Positions 58,497 through 64,000 of a stretch of 64,000 nt of DNA are shown in pieces. Position 1 is the first letter of the stretch. Every line of letters begins with the position of its first letter. The notes beneath the pieces are model-generated. The model saw nothing but the letters and a program-made list of their open reading frames with translations, was not told the origin of the DNA and did no database searches. Source of the DNA: Choanephora cucurbitarum (Eukaryota; Mucoromycota; Mucoromycetes; Mucorales; Choanephoraceae). The DNA lies in the NCBI GenBank assembly GCA_025331435.1, contig JAIWNI010000107.1, forward strand, positions 1-64,000, written 5' to 3'. The position numbers were made by a program, and so were the translations under genes.

Positions 58497-60125
58497 ATGG
58501 TTGAAGCTGTGTAAGTGTTCTTCATTCTACATGACCACAATGCATCACTAAACGCGTCTTTCTTCTTAGTGCTGATATTGGTCTCATTGGTTTGGCTGTC
58601 ATGGTAAGTTATCTAAATGAAATGTGTGGTTATCTTATTATTAACATTGTTTCTGCAAATAGGGTCAAAACCTTATCTTGAACATGAACGACCACGGTTA
58701 TACCGTTTGTGCCTACAACCGTACTACCTCCAAGGTTGACGATTTCTTGAACAACGAAGCCAAGGGTACCAAGGTTGTTGGTGCTCACTCCGTTGAAGAA
58801 CTCTGTGCCAAGTTGAAGCGTCCCAGAAAGGTCATGTTGCTCGTCAAGGCCGGTTCTGCTGTCGATGCTTTCATTGACCAATTGTTGCCTTACCTCGAAG
58901 AAGGCGATATCATCATTGATGGTGGTAACTCTCACTTCCCCGACTCTATCCGTCGTGCTGAAGAATTGGAAAAGAAGGGTATCCTCTTTGTTGGTTCTGG
59001 TGTCTCTGGTGGTGAAGAAGGTGCCCGTTTCGGTCCTTCTTTGATGCCTGGTGGTAACCCCAAGGCCTGGCCCGCCATCAAGGATATCTTCCAAGATATC
59101 TCTGCTAAGGCTCCCGATGGTGCTCCCTGTTGTGACTGGGTTGGTGAAACTGGTGCTGGCCACTACGTCAAGATGGTCCACAACGGTATTGGTAAGTTAT
59201 TATGCAATAGTTATCTGAACGTGATTACTTACCTTGTTGAATATTAGAATATGGTGACATGCAATTGATTTGTGAAGTTTACCAAATCATGAAGGAAGGT
59301 CTCGGTTTGTCTCACGACGAAATGGCCAACACTTTCGAAGAATGGAACAAGGGTGAATTGGATTCTTTCTTGATTGAAATCACCCGTGATATCCTCAAGT
59401 ACAAGGACACTGATGGTGCTCCTCTTGTTGAAAAGATCCTCGATACTGCTGGTCAAAAGGGTACTGGTAAGTGGACTGGTATTGACTCTCTTGACCGTGG
59501 TATTCCCGTTACCTTGATCGGTGAAGCCGTCTATGCTCGTTGTCTCTCTTCTTTGAAGGGTGAACGTACCCGTGCCTCCAAGATCTTGAAGGGTCCCACT
59601 GCCAAGTTCGAAGGTGACAAGACCAAGTTCATTGCTCAACTCGGTCAAGCCCTCTACGCTTCCAAGATTGTCTCTTACGCTCAAGGTTTCATGTTGATGC
59701 GTCAAGCTGCCAAGGACAACAACTGGAACTTGAACAACGCCGGTATTGCCTTGATGTGGCGTGGTGGTTGTATCATCCGTTCCGTCTTCTTGGGTAAGAT
59801 CAAGGATGCCTACACCAACAACCCCGAACTTGAAAACTTGTTGTTCGACCCCTTCTTCCAAAAGGCTACTGAAGATGCTCAAGAATCCTGGAGAGCTGTC
59901 ATTGCCACTGCTGTTCAAATGGGTATCCCCACTCCTGCTCTCTCCACTGCCTTGAACTTCTACGATGGTCTCCGTCACGAAATTCTCCCTGCCAACCTCC
60001 TCCAAGCTCAACGTGATTACTTTGGTGCTCACACTTACGAACTCTTGGAATCTCCTGGCAAGTGGGTCCACACCAACTGGACCGGTAAGGGTGGTAACGT
60101 CTCTGCCTCTACCTACCTTGCTTAA
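58497..60125 (+). CDS. GND1: 6-phosphogluconate dehydrogenase, decarboxylating
   Basis: Pentose phosphate pathway enzyme that makes ribulose 5-phosphate and NADPH. Four exons: 58497-58510, 58570-58603, 58663-59191 and 59248-60125; 1455 bp, 484 aa. NADP-binding start ADIGLIGLAVMG, substrate motif DGGNSHFPDS, GVSGGEEGARFGPS, and the catalytic Lys in GAGHYVKMVHNGIEYGDM are all present. The C-terminal dimer tail ends TGKGGNVSASTYLA. Codon use is strongly biased (GGT, AAC, AAG, CTC/TTG, TCC/TCT, few A-ending codons), unlike most neighbours, which indicates high expression. That bias also creates long spurious antisense frames (58630-59181, 59244-60071). Confidence 0.98.
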
Positions 60126-60609
60126 ATAGTTTTATAATTATTATCCCCCCCCCATTTTTTTTGTGTATTTCTACCTTTGTATAGTTTAAACTAAAAAAGA
60201 AAAGAGTCAAAGAGCTCTTTTGTTAAATAAATCATTTTATTTCGATGTATATATGCAAGAGGTTGTATTGATGTGTGTGTGTGTGTATCTTGGGTGGGTT
60301 TATGTATCCTACACTGGAATCTTGAAAGCATGACTTTTTTAAAAAAAAATATAGAATATGTGTTGTCGAAATAACAGAGGTTTATTCTTAATTCGCAACC
60401 AAAATTTTGTTAACTAGCTGAGGACCTCAAATGGAATAATCATCTGTCTCAAAGCTCTTTTCCTTTCTTTGGGTTAAATTGATAACAGCGAAAATATCTC
60501 AACATGCGTGTGTCTAGAGAAGAATGATAGCTTATTTTAAAAGAGCGATTACATTTTTTTTCCTATTTTCATTGCATCAGTTAATTATTATTATTTTTTT
60601 TCCTTACCT
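60126..60609. other. Intergenic with short GT tract
   Basis: The 3' flank of the dehydrogenase gene, with a C9 run (60145-60153), a TGTGTGTGTGTG tract at about 60272-60285, and the upstream region of the PDI gene. No gene seen. Confidence 0.5.
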
Positions 60610-62598
60610 ATGCATCTTTCATTGGCTGCAGGCACTGCCTTGCTTGTTTGTCTTCTCAAGACAGTCTCTGCTGAAACAACAGAACTTAGACCTGATAATA
60701 TCAAGAAACATATATCCACTGGCACATGGCTTATCGAGCACTTTTCACCCTACTGTCCTCACTGTCAAAACTTCGGTATTTGAGATGAAACAGACTCTTA
60801 CTTTCATGTCACTCACACTCCTTTATTAGCTCCTCATTGGAAGAAGGCTACGGATGAATTCAACGATCTGGCTAAAGAGTATGATCTCTATTTTGGCACC
60901 ATTGACTGTTCAACTCAAGGTGACTTGTGTGATGAACATGAAGTGATGGCCTATCCTACACTTCAACTGTGGGAAGACGGAAAAAAAGTAGAACGTTATA
61001 CAGCCAAGACAGCCTATGAACCATTAGTTGAATACATTCAAACCAAGATTGATATGAAGAAGAGTCTAAAGGCAGAAAAAGACGAAGAAGAATTAGGAGA
61101 AGAGGATGAGAACTTGATAGAATTGAAGGATGATCAAGAAGCAGAGATTGAGACAGAAGAATTAAGCGAGCAAGAACAAGAAGAGGAAGAAGTCGTAGCT
61201 GCCTTAGCTTTACCTAATCCTGAAGGTATCTCAGTCAATATGGATGGTACTCAGCTGAAGGAAATTGCCTCTGGTTCAACACCTTGGTTTATCAAATTTT
61301 ATGCACCTTGGTGCGGTCACTGTAAAGCATTGGCACCTACCTGGACTCAAATGGCTACTCAACTTCAAGGTCAGGTGAATGTAGGTGAAGTGGATTGTCA
61401 AGCTTTGCCTGGTAAGTCCATACATACATGATCCATACAATGTTTCCGAACACTCATCTTTATTAAAAACAGCTGTATGTCAAGAATATGGTGTTCAAGG
61501 ATTTCCTACTCTCAAAATGCTTGGTAATGGTGAGCCTGTCCAATACTTGAGTGATCGTTCTCTAGCCAGCTTAACTCAATTTGCACTGTCACATTCTGGG
61601 TAAGTCAATATGAGACAAATGTTGCCATGATCAAACTAACATAGCACGTTATAGTCCAGCCGTAAAAAAAGTGGACTTTAATGAGCTCATTCAACATTTG
61701 GCTGTCAAAGATGTAGCTATCGTCTATCTGTTGAATGAAGCGAAGGGTCATGTACCTGTCTTGGTTGAATCGATGGCTAGTGAGCATGCTGCCACCTTGC
61801 CTTTTTACGCATCCAGCGATGAGGCTTCCTTTAAGCGATTTGGTGTTTCACCTTCTGATCTGCCTGTCCTTTTGATTGCCAAGGATAATTCGTTCCAAGT
61901 GTACGGCTCTCATGATTTCTCCAACACAAAGATGGCTAAGGAAGCTTTGGCTCGTTGGATCGAACAAGAACAATATCCCTTGGTGACCCAACTTGGTGCT
62001 CATAACGGACAGGCCATCCTAAAGGGCACTCAACCCGTTGTCCTTCATCTCTACCGCACCAAAGCCAACAGTAAGAAATTTCATCAGATGGCTGCTAAAG
62101 CAGAATCTTCCTCCAATGTGATCTTTGCTGAGATGGACTATAGTCTATGGAAAGAATATGCAGCTACTAAATTTGATGTTGAGCTCAAAGAAGCATCTGA
62201 TCAAGTGCTCATTTATGATGCTCCTGTAAGTTGAGAAGGAAGGCCCTCTATCTTACTCAATCACTCACGATTCGCATTAGCATTACAAGGTTTACAAAGC
62301 AGGTTTAGATCATCAATCGTTTTCATTGGATCATACAGAAACTATCTATGAAGCACTTGATCACCTTGATCAACTGGAAGGTCAAACTGTGCTTTCACCT
62401 CATGAGGAATTAGGCGTCTCTGTCACAAATGCCTTTGCATGGATGGGTGTTCATTGGATCTTTAGTTTAGTTAGTTTAAGTGCTTTGGGTGCCTTTGTCT
62501 ATCGTTATTTGACTCATCATTCACCCAAGCGTGTGTCTGCTGGTATTTTACCTTCCTTTAAGGCTGCACCTACTACATCAGACTATCATAAAGATTAA
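60610..62598 (+). CDS. Transmembrane protein disulfide isomerase with two thioredoxin domains
   Basis: Five exons: 60610-60775, 60830-61411, 61473-61599, 61655-62225 and 62281-62598; 1764 bp, 587 aa. A signal peptide (MHLSLAAGTALLVCLLKTVSA) is followed by a thioredoxin domain with active site CPHC (49-52, in SPYCPHC), an acidic linker (about 140-185), and a second thioredoxin domain with the canonical APWCGHC (217-220). Two thioredoxin-fold-like regions without CXXC follow, then a transmembrane helix near the C-terminus (AWMGVHWIFSLVSLSALGAFVYRYL) and a short cytosolic tail ending SDYHKD. The layout is like yeast Eps1 or animal TMX3: membrane-bound ER oxidoreductase. No KDEL-type signal, consistent with membrane retention. 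No frame errors. Confidence 0.9.
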
Positions 62599-62615
62599 GA
62601 ACAATAATAAACGAT

Positions 62616-63827
62616 TTATTTGGCATCTTTTGTTGAAGAAGCAGAAGAAGAAGGTGGTGACAAAGAACGAGCACGACGGGTATTTAAAAGAACAAGGTCA
62701 CTTGGAGAAGGCGCTGATACAGTACGAGTGGCATTGGTGTCTATTCTTGATCTCTTACTAGGATGATGATTACTATGACTACTGTTGCTACTGCTACTAC
62801 TGCTACTGCTACTGCTACTACTGTTATTATTAGGGTTGCTATGATTAGGATGATTATTAATTGGTTTCTCTTGACGAGTATGCACATTTTCCATTCGACC
62901 CAAACTTGTATCGATAGGCGGTAAAATTGGTTTAGCAGAACGAGGCGAAGGTGAAGTAGATTTTGAAGAAGAAGAAGGCTGTTCAATCAAGACAGGGCGA
63001 GGTAATGTTGGCTTCCTTTTTTTGTTGTCTGATGGTAATGAAGGTCGAGTCATGGGCGAGGTAGTCAGAGGAGAAGGAGGCCCTCCAGCACCTCTCTGAA
63101 TCTTGGCCTTTAAGGCTTCCATGACTTTATTATGAGACAACTTATCCGGTGGTTCCTGCTGTTCACTGGGTAATGAAATAGAAGATCGATGTTTGCTTCC
63201 CTTGGGTTCTTCTAGTGTGGGCGAGATAGGACGGAATGGAGCTGGATGAGGTTGAAGGCGTGTGGTGTCAGTTGATGGACAGAGTGGATGAGCAGAATGA
63301 GGATAAGGAACAGAAGGTGAAAGAGGAGGGGCTTGTTGGTAATGAGGTGGATAGTTGAAGCGTGCAAGTACCTGTTGTTGAACAGGAGCAAGGCCAATGT
63401 AAGGTTGAGAAGAAGGTGGAGGTATAGGAGGTGGGGGAAGTGGATGAGGCAAGACTTGAATAGGTGTCACCATATCACCTGTCTTGGCCTGTTCTCTTGC
63501 CAGGTCTAAATCCATCTGTCTAAGCTTGATACGCGCTTCTTCTGCTCTCAATGTATCTCTAGCTGCTTTTTTCTATCCTGATTGTAAGCCAACTAATGAT
63601 ATCTTTTTAGATTAGAGAGCTCTTACTTTATCTTCTTCTGACTTGGCTGTTAATATATATTTTAAGAGCTCGGGGTCATCACTATATCGATCGAGTATTT
63701 CTTTTACAGTAATATCGTTTGAAAGTATTGATTTTGACTGAGAAGGTGAAGGAGGAATAGGCCATTGAAAGGCAGAAGTAGGTTGTTTAGGCGAAGTAGA
63801 GCCTGGGTGTGGGGAAGGATTTGCCAT
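62616..63827 (-). CDS. Low-complexity nuclear-type protein with a short conserved N-terminal module, 385 aa
   Basis: Two exons: 63827-63627 and 63572-62616; 1158 bp. After a Ser/Pro-rich start, residues about 42-95 form a charged helical module (TVKEILDRYSDDPELLKYIL then TAKSEEDKKKAARDTLRAEE and ARIKLRQMDLDLAREQ) split by the intron. This module looks conserved, but I cannot name the family with confidence. The rest is Pro/Ser/Asn-rich with a long poly-Ser stretch (about 62760-62826) and basic patches (DNKKRKPTLPR, HHPSKRSRID) that could be nuclear localisation signals. A transcription-related role is a guess. The stop codon lies 17 bp from the stop of the PDI gene on the other strand. Confidence 0.8.
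62760..62826 (-). repeat. Serine-codon repeat (AGT/AGC) in the 385-aa protein gene
   Basis: On the plus strand this is a run of GCTACT/GTTGCTACTG triplets. It encodes about a dozen consecutive serines in the minus-strand protein and stays in frame. Confidence 0.8.
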
Positions 63828-64000
63828 ATATTAATATGAATACAAGAAAAAAAAAAAAGAGAGAGAGAAAACGTGTGTGGCGCTACTTTAAGAAAAATCG
63901 ATTATTTTTTTTTATTCATGTATTTTCTCTCTTATTCTGTTTAAATATGAATCAACTCAAGATCACGAATCCAAGGATATATTCTGCATTTGACTCTGAT
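63828..64000. promoter_or_regulatory. Right-edge promoter of the 385-aa protein gene
   Basis: Sequence upstream of the minus-strand ATG at 63827. It contains an A-run and AGAGAGAGAG tract (63844-63868), equal to a pyrimidine-rich leader on the coding strand, and a T-run near 63905. The rest up to the window edge has no gene signal. Confidence 0.4.

Noticed and set aside
58630..60071. Two long minus-strand frames (183 and 275 codons) opposite the 6-phosphogluconate dehydrogenase gene
   Set aside because: Produced by the strong codon bias of the real gene on the plus strand; frames cross the gene's introns and show no family motifs.

Overview
The window is nuclear DNA of a filamentous fungus, most likely an early-diverging Mucoromycota of the Mucorales type (Mucor/Rhizopus-like). 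The evidence is AT-rich DNA, many very short introns (about 45-80 nt, usually GTAAG...TAG/CAG), gene spacings of a few tens to hundreds of bases, a fused alpha-beta tryptophan synthase, secreted class 3 lipases and a Tc1/mariner-like transposase relic. The species cannot be named from sequence alone. All gene models are hand-spliced from frame, splice sites and family motifs; for almost every model the exon lengths sum to a multiple of three.

Layout. 1-4.2 kb is gene-poor and repeat-rich: penta- and hexanucleotide repeats, a GC-rich minisatellite, and an array of a 17-20 bp imperfect palindrome. 4.2-17.2 kb carries a broken hypothetical gene, a small secreted protein, mitochondrial cytochrome c peroxidase, a degenerate RNase H-like protein, a single-pass membrane protein, an SPX-RING ubiquitin ligase and an M13-type metallopeptidase homologue. 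Six of the seven genes here need one or more single-base corrections, nearly all at homopolymers. 17.8-25.4 kb holds V-ATPase subunit a, a BAR-SH3 protein and a pseudokinase. 25.4-28.7 kb is intergenic with a transposase relic. 28.8-34.1 kb is a large WDR62/MABP1-like WD40 protein. 36.4-50 kb holds a BAHD-like acyltransferase, a GT8 glycosyltransferase, EMC7, two class 3 lipases, a gamma-butyrobetaine dioxygenase-type enzyme, a METTL2/6-type tRNA methyltransferase and a PHO80-type cyclin. 49.9-52.2 kb is tryptophan synthase. 52.3-58.4 kb is a gene desert with decayed coding fragments. 58.5-63.8 kb holds 6-phosphogluconate dehydrogenase, a membrane-anchored protein disulfide isomerase and a low-complexity protein.

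Functional themes. Most genes are unrelated housekeeping neighbours, as expected in a eukaryote. Two themes recur without proof of linkage: phosphate and vacuole biology (SPX-RING ligase, PHO80-type cyclin, V-ATPase subunit a) and the secretory pathway (EMC7, transmembrane PDI, two secreted lipases, small secreted protein). Several genes are divergent pairs with shared promoters of about 200-365 bp, and two convergent pairs have stop codons only 17 and 56 bp apart.

Nothing here is a mobile island, CRISPR array or phage. The most unusual observations are the palindrome array at 2.36-3.13 kb, four proteins that keep a fold signature but have lost key catalytic residues (RNase H-like, M13-like, pseudokinase, and a PDI with an atypical first active site), three GC-AG introns, and the confinement of single-base frame breaks to the first 17 kb.
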